From positions 19,887,980-19,951,979 of the forward strand of contig CM067515.1 in NCBI GenBank assembly GCA_034509495.1: a stretch of DNA of 64,000 nucleotides, read 5' to 3'. The notes under the pieces were generated by a model. That model saw only the letters and a list, made by a program, of their open reading frames with translations. It had not been told where the DNA came from and searched no databases. Position 1 is the stretch's first letter. Every line of letters begins with the position of its first letter. Positions 1-11,760 of the stretch are shown here, piece by piece. The translations under genes and the position numbers were made by a program. The stretch comes from Acestrorhynchus altus (taxonomy: Eukaryota > Chordata > Actinopteri > Characiformes > Acestrorhynchidae).

Positions 1-270
1 TATTCACTGTATGATTGGGTTAAAGGTGGAGAACACATTCCTTTGCAGTGATGATTGAGTGGCTCTTGTTCTTTGTAATGGCAAAATAAAATAGGAACTG
101 GTTGGTCATATTTATTCCTTTGTTCCAAACATGTCTGGTTACAAAATCACATTCACATAACATACTATTACTTTTCTGCATGAGTTAAGTTGTGTATTCA
201 GCTCTAAAGATTGTATTAGTAATTGTAAAATATTGTTTGAAGGAAAAAAAAAAAAGTACAGTAAACATGC
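1..270. other. AT-rich unique sequence, nothing recognised
   Basis: No coding or repeat signature is visible apart from a short A-run near 243-255, directly before the SINE that follows. Confidence 0.5.
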
Positions 271-485
271 AGGCTCAAGGACCTGGGGTTGCGGCTTTGA
301 ACCTCAGTCTAGTCAATGAGTGAGTTTGGTGTGTTCTCCCTGTGTTCATGTAGATTTCCTCCAGGTACTCTGATTTCCTCCCCAATAATATGCTGGTGGC
401 AGCATTTACTATGCTAAACATTCTGTAAGTGTGAGGGAGTGGAAGTGTTGCTCTGTGATGGACTGGAACCCTGTTCAATGTGTAT
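271..485 (+). mobile_element. tRNA-derived SINE (family A), head missing
   Basis: The text runs from GGACCTGGGGTTG through GTTTGGTGTGTTCTCCCTGTG, the phrase that also occurs at 2028-2050, and on to a decayed region ending in a GACTGGAACCCTGTTC motif. The stretch GGCTTTGAACCTC sits where a pol III B box would be. The upstream A-box part is absent. The layout matches a very common fish SINE; the family is known to me from general experience, not from a search. Confidence 0.6.
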
Positions 486-590
486 TATTGGTTTGTGGTC
501 AGTGTGTCCAGGTAGGGTATGACTGGGACAAGCCCTACCATGCTCTGTAGCATGTATGAAAATGCTGAGCAGGTTCAGCTGTGGTTTTGA

Positions 591-845
591 GGGCAGCTGT
601 GGCCTTGTAGTTAGGGAACCAGCCTTGTGACTGTGAGGTGGCTTGGGAGGTTTGATTCCCTGTACTGGCAGGACATGACTGAAGTGCCATTGAGAAAGGC
701 AATTAACTGCACCCCAGTTGCTCCCCAGGCACCATGGATAGGGCTGTATGTGTGTTTCACTGTGCAGATAGGTTAAATGTGGAGGACAAATTCTCCTGTG
801 CACAAGGAGGGTCTATATGCACGTTTATGTCAAATTAAATTATTA
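591..845 (+). mobile_element. tRNA-derived SINE (family B)
   Basis: An A-box-like TGGCCTTGTAGTTAGG is followed about 40 bp later by a B-box-like GGTTTGATTCC, then GGCAGGACATGACTGAAG and GTTGCTCCCCAGGCACCATGG, the body of a widespread teleost SINE. A second copy with the same order lies at 3450-3612. The end is AT-rich. It has no coding capacity and is mobilised by a partner LINE; pol III transcription is known for such families but not shown here. Confidence 0.7.
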
Positions 846-945
846 AAGAAAGGACTTAGGGCAGGGGTGGCAAAGGTGGCAATTGAAATTGACCACAGTA
901 TATATGGTTGAAAATTATGGCTGCATTGTGGTTTGTGAGTGTGAT

Positions 946-1300
946 ATGTGGAAATAACAGCATCTGTTCCTCAGATGATCAGGAATGTCAATACAGTATA
1001 TGATCAGATGGTGTCAGCAAGAACAGTCCATCCACTGTGGTGTAAAAACATAGGCACCACACTACAGATGTGGAAAAAAGAGAATAAAGTTAGGTCATCA
1101 TTCACTATGCTCTCCATCAGTTGGAGGGCTATAGACTAAGAGAAAGAGTGCAGGCCTGAAAGCTTGACCCCTAAAGAATGGTTATGGATCCATGATATTT
1201 TCCTAGAATGGTTTGTTTCCTTATTGTGACTGATAATCTTTATACTATGATGAAATATGTCTGATGGGAGTGCTCTTTTCTAACGAGAATGCCCTGACCT
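946..1300. other. No recognised feature
   Basis: Short open frames here have no domain signature. The following stretch may be a transposase scrap. Confidence 0.3.
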
Positions 1301-1445
1301 ACAGGGCATGAGGTTTGATGAGAATGAAAATATGGGAGAATTTGGACACATATTTGGGAGAATGTGTTAGGCAATGTGTTCCACCACTATCAAGAAAACT
1401 TCAGAGACACCACTGAGACAATTTTCCTCATGCACGAATCCAGTG
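1300..1445 (+). pseudogene. possible Tc1-like transposase C-terminal scrap
   Basis: The stretch translates, across frames, to pieces such as ENLDTYLGE and VRQCVPP. These resemble the end of Tc1-type transposases, where an E-H-L-W-E motif (the third catalytic acid) is followed by an arginine-rich segment and then a proline-rich stretch. Frameshifts and stops break it and no terminal repeats are visible nearby. The call is tentative; a chance resemblance cannot be excluded. Confidence 0.25.
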
Positions 1446-1785
1446 ACTAATGTACATCTTATTGTAATTATACGCTGTACACAAAGTTGTTATACTTAGA
1501 AGTGTCAGAGTGATATGCTATTTGGAAGGACGATAACGGTTACCAGGAACAATCAGTGATAAAAGATTTAGACTGGCAATGTGTCTCTCAGTATGGTTTT
1601 GGGTATAACACAACATGGCAAACATCTTGGTATGGAATTGTAGAGGTTCCTAATGGTCCTGCCATAATCCATCCCATGCAGCTTGAATATAAGAAATCAG
1701 TTCCTGCTGATTTTACAGTAGATTTAAGCGTTGATAAACTGTCCGATAGCATTCCACACATTTTCAGTCAGGGATAGGTCTGCAG

Positions 1786-1926
1786 CAGATGTGATGGTCC
1801 AGTGTCTCCTTATCAGTAATGTATGAGTCGTTTGATACACAGAGGATGGGTCCCCTGTTTTGAGCCTGGTTCCTACCAAGGTTTCAATACAACATACAAA
1901 TAAATTTGATTTGATATGATTTAAGA
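1786..1926 (+). repeat. dispersed repeat D ending in AAATTTGATTTGA
   Basis: The text TATCAGTAATGTATGAGTCG, then GGATGGGTCCCCT, a CCAAGGTTTC motif and the terminal AAATAAATTTGATTTGA recur at 20440-20625 (minus) and in fragments at 38905, 52928 and 63468. The TTTGA-rich end acts as the 3' tail. It is probably a SINE or a short non-autonomous element. Confidence 0.6.
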
Positions 1927-1930
1927 GAAA

Positions 1931-2225
1931 TGGTGGTAGGGTGGCACTGCAAGTAGTTAGTGCACCACACAGCTCCAGGGACCTGAGGTTGTGGGTTCTA
2001 TTGCCACTCGGTTCACTGTCTGTGAGGAGTTTGGTGTGTTCTCCCTGTGTCTGTAAGGAGACCATGCTAAATTGCCCCCTAGGTGTGACTGTGTGTGTGT
2101 GTGTCTATGGTACCCTGCAATAGACTGGTATCTTGTCCAGGGGTATTCCTGCCTTTGTGTCTGATGATTCCATGTGGGCTCTGGATTAATCGTGACCCTA
2201 TTCAGGAAGAAGCAGCTTATATATT
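1931..2225 (+). mobile_element. tRNA-derived SINE (family A), most complete copy
   Basis: GGGTGGCACTGCAAGTAGTT serves as A box and TGTGGGTTCTATTGCC as a diverged B box. The body GTCTGTGAGGAGTTTGGTGT, an internal GT run (2090-2103), CCCTGCAATAGACTGG and GGCTCTGGATTAATCGTGACC follow. It lies directly after repeat D. Fragments of the same family on the minus strand are at 44378, 58058 and 63354. Confidence 0.7.
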
Positions 2226-2400
2226 TACTGCCTGACTGATTTAAGAGGTATAATGAATGTAAACTTGTGTGTTTAATAACAGTTATTTTTACATTCATTA
2301 TCTGAAATACAGGTAAGCCTGTCCCACCACCAGATGGTACCAAAGAGTCATACTTAACTCCCAGGGAACACTTCTGTGACCTATAGGAGTAACAAAAGCT

Positions 2401-2432
2401 GGGAGGGAGGGAGGGAGAGAGAGAGAAAGAGG
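2401..2432 (+). repeat. purine-rich GGGA/GA low-complexity run
   Basis: About 32 bases of GGGAGGGAGGGA passing into GAGAGA. The rest of 2226-3090 shows no other feature. Confidence 0.8.
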
Positions 2433-3091
2433 CATCTGCAGTTCTACCTTTCCCCCGGTAAATAAAACTATGGTGCTGCACAAACATGGATTCCTGCCAG
2501 TCCGCATCCATATGTCATACACTACCTCCATATAAATTCAGCAGGCTTTCCTCTGATTAAAATATAAATCATAATTTATGCACTGCCCACAGACGCTATT
2601 TCATCAAGGTTAATAAAGAAGGAGAGAAGGAGGAAAACATGGAATGGATGAGAAAACAAGCAAATGTGCTGGTGCAAACCAGACACATGGGAAAATGGAA
2701 CAAACTAGCAATGCTTATGTTTTCTGCTCTTATTATTCATTCAAGGTCAAAGTGATTCCAACAGGTTTCTGTATCTATTTAGCATAATATGTAGCACTGC
2801 TTTATGTCAACAGAATAAACATGTTTCTATGTATCGTTTATTGATAACATATGCACAGAAAGGACTTGATTACTTGATATTTACATTGTTTTTTTAGAAC
2901 AATTTTTTTTTCATTACAAAGAAAAGGGGAAGATGAGTCAAATTGGCACCCCAGCAGGCAGCTAATGCTGTCACAAAATCCAGCTGAAATCTGTCTCCAT
3001 GTTGACAAGTCCATTTCAGTGCTACTATGACATTAGGTTGTCAACTTGTCTCCAGTGTTGGTATGTTAACATAGGTTCAACATTGCAAAGG

Positions 3092-3093
<2 letters not shown>

Positions 3094-3139
<46 letters not shown>
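3094..3139. repeat. (TA)n microsatellite
   Basis: An uninterrupted run of about 23 TA units. Open frames reading YIYIYI through it are artefacts. Confidence 0.95.
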
Positions 3140-3141
<2 letters not shown>

Positions 3142-3449
3142 TTTTCACCCTTTATTTTTTTTTACACATTGGCAAGCACACATATTATTCTATGGAGTTT
3201 ATATCTATAAATTCTATCTGTCCTTGTTGCTTTATTTTGCGGAATCAATAAATCAAGCAACTGATTTTAATAGTTTAATTGCAGTCTTAGGTAAAACACC
3301 TGTGTGAGAGATTAAATTAAATTCTGTTCTGGACAGGTAGGAGCAGTACCAGGCCAGGCTACTGGGCTATAGCCCCGGGTCTTCCACCCTGTCCCAACCC
3401 CTCCAAACAAGGATGTATGGGGGCACCTCCCATTTCAAACTAACAAAGT

Positions 3450-3612
3450 GCGGGCAACTGTGGACTGGTGGTTGGGAAACCAGCCTTGTGACTGGAAGGT
3501 TGTCTGTTCGATTCCCTGAACTAGCAGGACATGACTGAAGAGCAAGGCATTGAACTCACCAGCTGCTCACAGGGTGCTGTGGATACCCATCCTCAAAGAT
3601 TATTATCTCTTA
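3450..3612 (+). mobile_element. tRNA-derived SINE (family B), second copy
   Basis: TGTGGACTGGTGGTTGGGAA (A-box region), GTTCGATTCCC (a nearly canonical B box) and GCAGGACATGACTGAAG repeat the order of the copy at 591. The 3' part decays after GCTGTGGATACCC. Confidence 0.7.
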
Positions 3613-3814
3613 ATATATGGCTAGTAGTCATATGACACTTTCAGCCCACATTCTGCAGCAAAAGTTGTAAATGAACAAACTATGAAGAAGCAAAGTGATG
3701 TTTGTAAACCCTGAAAATACCAAAAATGGTTTGGTTTCTTAGTGGTGCCCCATTTTATACACTCATCATCAAAAATAGTTGTACCCAGAAGGAATCAACT
3801 GATTGCAATTCACA

Positions 3815-3995
3815 ACTGCAATGTTGTCATTATCAGTGATGAGTCCCACTTTTGTCTTGGTTGAAACAACAAACAAATCAGTGTATGAGCACCAAGATCA
3901 ACAGTTCCAACACACTGAGGAGGCCTGGTTTCATGGTTTGGTAACCCAGCATTATGTTAATGACTTCCTGAGAGGAGTGGCCCTACCTTTTCCAA
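3815..3995 (+). pseudogene. Tc1/mariner transposase fragment
   Basis: One frame reads VVIISDESHFCLG, matching the segment around the second catalytic aspartate of Tc1-type transposases (usually S-D-E-S-R-F). After three in-frame stops comes GGLVSWFGNPAL, in the place of the usual V-M-V-W-G block. Spacing and order fit the family, but no terminal repeats or other domains remain. It is an old, inactive remnant. Confidence 0.5.
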
Positions 3996-4009
3996 ACCTA
4001 AACTAATTT

Positions 4010-4940
4010 ATACATTAATGAAGTGTATTGTGTCATAACAAAGGTGTCTCTCTTTATTTATTTTTCTTAACAATTGTCTTGATGTATTACCTTTCATTAA
4101 TGTTGAACACATGACTAGTGAGGTACTACTAGATGTTAGATGTTAAGTAATGCACTGTATTCTAATTTTGGACAGCTAATTTTCCCATAAATGACAAATT
4201 TAAGCCCTGATTGAGAACATAAATAACCCTGTCATTTATGTCAGCCAGGTGTAAGCCATTTTGCAAAACCTATATAGAAACCTGAGGTTAAGTGTTTTGT
4301 TCAAGGTTACAGTAACCTCACACTGGGATGTTACGCACTGGTTACCATTTGCTGTTTAGTCCTACCACCGTTCTAATCAATAGCCACAAATTCATTAAAG
4401 TGTTTACTTGATTGTTGAAAAAATTAATGTAGCCTATGGTCATCTGGGAGTCTGAAACATGCAGTAAAACTAGGACAAGAAACTATACCTGAAATGTGGG
4501 CTGAACTACTAATGTGGAGTTGCTCTTGCTAACCTCAGAAGTCAAGCATTATAGTGTAAGTACACAAAAATGCAACAAAATACAACATCTGTGTAAGTAG
4601 ATGCAGGCTTGAATAGAAGGGCTTGGAGGCAAGGGCTGGTAATTACCACTTGCAAACTGATTATGGTTTGGAAATCCAGGTTAGAGAACTCTCCAGACAG
4701 TCAATTACAGAAATAAATCAATAGATGCCCAACATACACAATAGCCCTGTAGCCATGAGTCTGGACTGCTTGAGCTTGCATTTTCTCAGTGTAATTTGCT
4801 AATTGTATTTCTAAATATATACAGAACTCAATAAGGTTTCGCTTGAAGTGTAAGTTGCAGAGAATTCTACTGTTACTTTAGAGTGCAATGCATTAAAAAG
4901 GAACAGTGCTAGTAAAGGTAGTGATTACACACTGTATACA
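4010..4940. other. No recognised feature
   Basis: AT-rich sequence with no long open frame, repeat structure or RNA gene that I can support. Confidence 0.4.
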
Positions 4941-4946
4941 ACCCTT

Positions 4947-5014
4947 ACAACTCAAAGAACCATTTAAATGCATACCCAATTCTATGGACACATAAAGGGT
5001 TCTTTAATGTCTGT
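4947..5014. repeat. fragment of GGTTCT-type MITE
   Basis: CTCAAAGAACCATTTAAATG and AAAGGGTTCTTTAATG are oppositely oriented pieces of the motif that builds the tandem element at 54150-54485. Only this short arm pair remains. Confidence 0.3.
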
Positions 5015-5689
5015 TATTATAAGTATATATAAGATGAACTAATCCCCAAAAGACATAAAGTTAAAGATGATCGTACAACATTCTTTAATGTATTTTAAGA
5101 TTAATATGTTATTAGGAAATGTGTACCAAGCAAATGTTTGGAACCTTAAGAGATTTAATCTTTTGGGTTTTTAAAACAAACAAACAAACAAAAAAAACAC
5201 TAAACTAAACACTAGTTTATAAGGGCTATGACCTGTTCAAAATCATTGCTCAAAGTTTTATAAATATTCAGACTACTCAAACCTTGGCCCAAAAAACAGC
5301 AGCCACTGGATCTTCTAAGCAGCTGCCTAACTAACATAAGAAATACCAACAAAGCAGATGAAGAAAAAGCAAAGTGTTTTAGGCAGTACTTAGGTCTTTT
5401 CATGGTGTAGAAACTTTAAGAGCAAACTGCATGTAGGATTGCAAGAAAAGCACATCAAAACATAAGATATAATAATCTTTTATTAGTCCTCCACTGGGGA
5501 TATTCATATTATTACAGTAGCAAAGGGACCTGACAGTAAGGCACTCAGTTCAAGAAAATAGATAATAGATAATAGATAAACACACAGAGCAGTATATAAA
5601 ATATATAGTATAATTATTGTAAATAATAACTCTGAAGAACATATTGCACATTGATGTTAAGTTATATTTTAAAAAAGGAGTCCAATACT

Positions 5690-7815
5690 GTTTGGAGTTA
5701 AGTGTGTGTGTGTCCATGGTCTGCTGAGAGCAATGCTGGTTGTAAAGTCTAACAGCAGCAGGGAGGAAGGACCTACAATACCACTCCTTCACACACTTAG
5801 GGTGAAGCAACCTGTCACTCATTGAGCTCCCCAGTGCTACCAGAGTCTTATGTATGGGGTGGGAGTTGTTCTCCAGCATAGATGCCAGTTTGGCTAAAAT
5901 CTTTTTTCTCTCACCACCTGCACTGGGTCTAAGGGCCTTCCCAGGACAGAACTGGCCCTCTTTATGAGTTTGTTCAGTCTCTTCCTGTCTGCTGCCAAAA
6001 TACAATGGGATGCAATTCATAGCCCTCGTGTTTTGTTTTGTTATGTTTGTTTAATCCATTTTGGAATAAGGATGTATTATAACAAAATGTGCAAAATGTG
6101 AAGTGTTGTGAATACTTTCCAGATGCACTGTACTGTTGCCCCAGCAGACTACTCCATAAAAGATGGCAGATGCCAACACTGTGTCAAAGAAGATCCTCAG
6201 TGTCCTGCATTCCAAATGAATTTCCTCAGAAGGTAGACTCTGCTCTGGCCTTTTCTGTGAAGTGCAGTGGTGATAACTGGCCTGTCCAGTTAGTCCACTC
6301 AGGCACTTGTAAGAGTACACTCTCGCAATGTCCATTCCCTGGATGTTCAATGGTAGAGGGGTGTGTCTGCATCTGCAGAAATCTTGCATTTATGTGGAGG
6401 CAATTCTGCAGATGCCAGTCCACAACGTCCTGAATCAGTCATCTGTACTCTCTATCCTCCTCATTAGTTATGAGGCCAGTGATAAGGCTGATGAAAGTCC
6501 CATGCCCTCACATACTGTGGTCAGTTGATGAGGTAGACCAGTATCCAGTTTGACAGGTCACTGTCCATACCAACATGTTCCAGCTTGTGCTTCAGCAGCC
6601 CAGGCTGTATGGTGTTAAAGGCACTGGAGAAGTTGAAGGTGATTCTTACACTGTTCCTAGACTTGTCCAGGTGAGAAAGAGCTCTGTGTAGAAGATAGAT
6701 GACAACATCATCTTCATTGATGCCAAGACAGTAGGCAAACTGAAGAGGATCCTTGGATGCACTTCTCCAGTGACTTCATCAGATGAGAAGTCACTGGCCT
6801 GTGGCTGTTTAGGTCCTTTGGGTGTTGTGTTTGCATTACAGATACCACACAAGATGTTTTCCACATCTGTGGTACTCTTTCCAACTTCAGGCTCATGATG
6901 AACATGTGCTCAACTACACCACAGAGCTGATCTTCGCAGCACTTGAGGAATGTGGCACTGATGTCATCCAGACCTATAGCTTTCCTTGTCTTGTAAAGGA
7001 CAGACTACAGCAGGGTGTATGTGTACTGGAATGTGGACAGTGTTCTCCACACAGAAGCTGACATAGTCTATAATGTAGTGAATGAGAATGTCAATGTGCT
7101 CCCCATTAGGATCACTCAATTCTTCCTACACTGTATTTGAAAACAGTTCTGCATAGCCTCTTCAGGCACTTTTTTCTTCACATTTCTTCACCTTGTGGGT
7201 CAAGGCTGGTTCTCTGCATACAAGAGGTTTGTACACAGGTAGAAGATTAATTAGATTATGGTCAGATCTTCCACCTACTACTTTCCAAATGGAGGGAGCA
7301 ATGAAGAGTTATAAGCCTTATTTATCTTAGCAACTGCGGTGGCAGTTTACATACTGGGTAAATGTGGACAGAGTGGAGGACAGGGAAGCATGATTAAAGT
7401 CTCCAGAGATAAGGTTGTGGGCTTGTGGGTGCTGTGTTTGCAATCTGCACAGACAGGAGAACATGTGCAGTGATAACATGCAATATTTCCCTCAGGAGAG
7501 AGTGTGGTCTCATGCTAACAGCTAAATGTTCTTACAGCAGATTTGATCTGTAACAGTGATGTGCCCAGAATTACATCTATCATTCACAAATACTGCCAGT
7601 CTACCTGCTTTTCTTTAACCACTCTCCACTGTCCTGTCTGCCTGAATGAAATGAAAGCCATCCAAAGATATGAGTCCGGAGTTTGTACAGTTAGCCATGA
7701 CACAGTAAACATCATAATAAAGTAGTCCTTCTGGTGCCACATTAGTGCAGTAAGCTCCTGGCTCCTGCGTCTCCTCTTCCACAGCTCATGGGGGATGTTC
7801 TGCCTCTCATGTGGC
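5690..7815 (-). pseudogene. ORF2 relic of LINE A (endonuclease and reverse transcriptase)
   Basis: The product would nick target DNA and copy the element RNA into the nick. Visible minus-strand pieces are: LWKRRRRSQELTAL near the endonuclease start; SGDFNHASLS (about 7378-7418), the endonuclease N/H motif; VPQMWKTSCVV and LNSHRP (about 6870-6770) from the RT finger region; SSAFNTIQPGLL (about 6610) from RT motif A, where the catalytic aspartate position reads N; and VLASAIFYGVVCWGNS (about 6150). The C-terminal block has SHPIHKTLVAL, RLLHPKC and SFLPAAVRLYN (about 5870-5740). The loss of the motif A aspartate, plus stops and the Tc1 insertion, make it non-functional. Family assignment (CR1 group, Rex1/Babar-like) is by resemblance. 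Confidence 0.7.
6028..6137 (+). mobile_element. solo terminus of a Tc1/mariner element inside LINE A
   Basis: The stretch ending TTGTGAATACTTTCCAGATGC matches the right end of the Tc1 element at 24702-26386 (26362-26386). The more internal AATCCATTTTGGAATAAGG also follows that family's terminal sequence. It ends at CACTGTA, at a TA dinucleotide as expected for Tc1. I see no second terminus, so it is a solo or truncated end. It separates the two parts of the LINE A C-terminal domain. Confidence 0.7.
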
Positions 7816-10100
7816 ATCACAGCTGCATTACTAAGTGGTAAACCTAAATAAACATGGAGGACAAAAGCCCATTTTGAGCAAAGGTATTCTTTGAGAAAAA
7901 GGGTTAAGAACTTCAGAAAAAGAAACCTTATAACAGTTAAGGTTAAATAATCATCCTTTGGTGTTTTTGTTGCATGCAGTGGCACAAGAAACATTTAACT
8001 GGAAACAGGGAGAATGGATTAACTGAATGCCAGAAAATTCTGGAGGCAACATCACACTGTCTGTAAAATACCGCAAAGAGGATAGCATCTACAGCAGGAT
8101 AACAATCCCTAGAGGCTCAAATTGGAAGTTTTGCCATAGTGCTCCCAGTTAATAATTGGGTTATAGTAAAATAATATAGTTAATAATCTATGTAGAGACC
8201 TCTAAATAGCATTGCATGAATGATGGCCTGAAATGCAAGAACTAGGAGCCGGGAAGAATGGATGAAAACAAGACAAAAGCATTTGAAAGCTGTGGTATTT
8301 GCAGAAGGGACCATTACTAAGTACTGATCATGAAAGGTGCCCAAACATTTGCTTTGGGACATTTTAAAGATGAAAATGAGATTGAAAAACATATTTAAGT
8401 GTTATAAAGTGTTAAGTGGCAATTTGTAACACTCAAAATCATGTGTGTTGGTAGTGTCTGTCGATGAATCATTGCTAGCAATTTACAAATTGTCCTACTG
8501 GCATGTTGTCATGCTATTGAATTTTCATAAACAGATTCATAAGGATGTTAGCTTAAAAAAGCACTCCAGGTACACAAGAGTAACCAGTAATTGAAGTATG
8601 CTCTCAGGAGAAAATAAGCACGAATCTGTGCCATTGGTTCCATATTGTAATTGCCATCCATCATAATCTGTAAGGACATGTTCACCTGTCATTCTTATTT
8701 TCTTTCTCTTCTGCTTGTGCCTTATTCCTCAAGGCTGATTGCTTTTCACTTTTCATTTGTGTGGCCTCCAATGATCCGAGTGGTCTATAATGATTAGTAT
8801 ACTGACCAAAATATTACAAGCCTGCAATACAGGGAGATTCCATTAGCAGCTCAAATGCTGGTGTAGACAGGTCAACACTGTTCATTTGATTGCTTGGTTG
8901 TGCAAGCTGATCTCGAGAAAGACTGTCTTACCAGCTTATATGAATGCATATCCACTTCCATCCACTGGCTCTGGAAAAATCTTGTTTAACCAGATTAAGT
9001 CATGGCTCTGTTTCCCCTTGATTTGCTGCCATGTGCAGCAAGTCAGCCAGTTGGCTTCTTCCCCATCTCACTGTGGTTATTCATTAAACAGGGAAAATTC
9101 ATGACTGATACCAGACATTAACTGCCCTCAAACATTAATGGTGGAGTGATGGAAGATTACGAGATTATGCAATATCATTGTCCAATTTGATATGTCGGAA
9201 CTGTTGTTAACTCCACAAACTAAATTACTTTATTTGATAGATGTGTCAGTGGGCAATATAAAGAGGAAATTGAAAATGTTTGAGCCATATTTCATTTGTT
9301 CAGTCTCTTGCATTTTGCTCCAGTCCACCAAATCATACCATAAGCTCGAGGTGAATCCACATGATGGGTGTTGAAACAGGCCTGGAAATGCAATGACATC
9401 TATGAAGTAGTCTGGCAAACAGCTTTGTCTTCAACTGTGTAATGTAGTCAAGTAGCATTAATATTTAAAGACTTTTTTGTGCAGAACAGGGGCATTTCTA
9501 GACTATGTGTTGTATTTGGTCACACACAGAATTTAGAATTTAGTGCCCCTCTGGTTGCCAATCAGTCACATGGGCTGTATATTTGACTGTGTATTTAGGG
9601 AAAAAGTCTTTAAACTCTGCCATCGATGAGGAATAAACAACAATTAATACTATTAAACTGGTTGCATTAATTTTTATTTCTGTGAACTTTCATGAACAAA
9701 TAAAAAAAGAAACAATGTTAATCTCCTCAGTTTTGCCACCAGTTTTTGCCAAAACTGCATCCACATTTTTAACATGAAATATTTTCTTTCTTGACTTTGT
9801 CTTTACATCATCAATTTATTTGCTTTTAAAATGAGCTGTTTTTTGTTACTGGCTAAATCACAATGCTCATCTTGTATGGTTGTATTAACAATACCTTTTT
9901 TAATAGTTAGCACAAATGAATATATGCTAACATAACTAATGCATTTGTCATTTTAATTAATGTCTTTGCCTTGGTGGTATTTTATAAGTTATAGTGCCTA
10001 CACTCTAAACATATTGCAATGAGTCATCATTACTAACACCATAAAACACTATTCAGGGGATCTGGGTGAGGGCTGTAGTCAGTACAGTAGTGCTTAGTAA
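7816..10100. other. AT-rich unique sequence, no supported feature
   Basis: No domain-bearing frame or RNA gene is visible. A weak inverted pair, AGGGGCA near 9487 and TGCCCCT near 9546, could be a tiny MITE but is too short to call. Confidence 0.4.
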
Positions 10101-10922
10101 CAGCTATCAGCACAAACAAAGCAGCTACCAGGACAAACAGAGCAGCTATCAGAAAAACAGAGCAGCTATCAAGACAAAAAGAGCAGTTATCAGAACAAAT
10201 AGAACAGCTATCAGGACAAATAGAACAGCTATCAGGACAAACAGAGCAGCTATCAGAAAAACAGAACAGCTATCAGGACAAACAGAGCAGCTATCAGGAC
10301 AAACAAAGCACCTATCAGGACAAACAGAGCAGCTATCGGGACAAACAGAGCAGCTGTCAGAAAAACAGAACAGCTATTAGGACAAACAGAGCAGCTATCA
10401 GAACAAATAGAGCAGCTATCAGGACAAACAAAAAAGCTATCAGAAAAACAGAACAGCTATCAGAACAAATAGAGCAGGTATCAGAACAAACAGAGCAGTT
10501 ATCAGAACAAACAGAACAGCTACAAGGACAAATAGAGGAGCTATCAGGACAGAAAAAAAGCTATCAGGACAAACAGAGCAGCAATCATGACAAAAGAACA
10601 GCTATCAGGACAAAGAGAACAAAGACAAACATAACATCTAACAAACATAAGAGCGAACAGCGATCAGGACAAACAGAACAGCTATCATGACAAACAGAAC
10701 AGCTATCAGGACAAACAGAACAGCTATCAGGACAAACTGAGCAGCTATCAGGACAGATAGCAAAGCTAACAGCTATCATGACACACAGAAGAACAATCAG
10801 GACAAACAGAACAGCTAACGGCTATCAAGACAAACATGACAGCTAACAGGTTTCAGGACAAACATAACAACTAACAGCTATAAGAACAGACAAAACAGCT
10901 AACAGACATTAGGACAGACAGA
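10101..10922 (+). repeat. 21-bp minisatellite, about 39 units
   Basis: The unit is close to CAGCTATCAGGACAAACAGAG. The first half keeps a strict 21-bp period, so it reads as a seven-residue repeat (for example YQDKQSS or IRTNRTA) without a stop for over 100 codons. Later units carry small indels and vary more (ACATAACA, TCATGACA). The array is strongly strand-asymmetric, with the plus strand A-rich and T-poor. It has no start context or flanking exon and is most likely non-coding. Confidence 0.9.
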
Positions 10923-11755
10923 AACACACTGTTGATTTGTGAACTTGTTAACTTAATATTTTCCTATTTTTTTCTGTTATTTTGCCTGGGACCTTGTTCT
11001 TATGAAGGTTTTCATACAGTGAGCTATACACAGAACAGCCCGTTTTTAATTTATTTTTCCCAGAGTTTGGCATTAGGTTTATTTTTGGCTTTCATCCCAT
11101 TTTGTTAATTTTAATTGCTTATTTTTTCTTTGAAAATTGCTGTCTTTAAATGTGCTCAAGGATAGAAATTTGTATTTACCTTGGCATAGTTACCTATTGA
11201 GAGTTTGGGATGTGGAAGTCATGTACAGTGAACCTCAACCTCTATTTTTCTACACTGAAATAAAAAATCAGCTTAACAAAACAGGGCTGCAAAGCAGGTC
11301 AGTTCCAAAAGCATAACATTTGTATGGCTTAGCTCAATTTATTTAAGGTCCCAAAATTTACATACATCCAGCCTTTCAAATACCATTTGTCAAGTAAATC
11401 TGTGAAATGGTTAGCTCTGACATGCTCAGTTTTGTCATGAGCATGCCCACAGGTGCCATGCAAGCCAGATTCTGTGGGCACAAAAAGTGGGGGTGTAGGT
11501 CCTCCAAAAAAAAAAAAAAAAGAAATAGAAAGACACAATTTTCTGCTAATTTGTGCTTTTATGGTTGAAAATCACATTCAGTGTACTCACTTCCAGACAA
11601 TAACAATTAGCAGGAAAACAGGTGATGTGCTTAAGATGAACCTAATCTAATGTATTCAGTGGGTGGCTCCATCACTGTATTTTATTTATTTGTTTTATTC
11701 AAATTTTTTCCACAATTTGGAATTGCCAATTACTCACCCCTGGCAGAATGTTATC
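10923..11755. other. T/A-rich sequence without supported feature
   Basis: A run of about 16 A lies at 11506-11522. No gene or repeat family is recognised. Confidence 0.4.
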
Positions 11756-11760
11756 AGATA

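Larger units (their letters stand above)
5466..7815 (-). mobile_element. LINE A: decayed CR1/Rex1-like non-LTR retrotransposon
   Basis: Read on the minus strand, this runs from an endonuclease relic (about 7815-7200) through a linker and reverse transcriptase (about 6900-6140) to a C-terminal domain (about 5995-5690). The 3' UTR at 5466 reads CTTTTATTAGTCCTCC on the plus strand. The same 3' UTR recurs at 55112-55240, showing that the family made other 5'-truncated copies. The element is interrupted at 6028-6137 by a Tc1 terminus. It is nearly full length in domain content but has many stops and frameshifts, so it is dead. LINE B at 11.8-14.6 kb is a better preserved relative. Confidence 0.75.

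Noticed and set aside
9486..9561. Tiny inverted pair AGGGGCA..TGCCCCT
   Set aside because: Seven matching bases over 75 bp are too weak to call a MITE.
10066..10380. 104-codon open frame with YQDKQSS-like repeats
   Set aside because: It follows the 21-bp period of the minisatellite, with no start context, splice sites or known domain.
10101..10922. CRISPR-like array of short repeats
   Set aside because: Units are contiguous with no unique spacers, and the host is a vertebrate.
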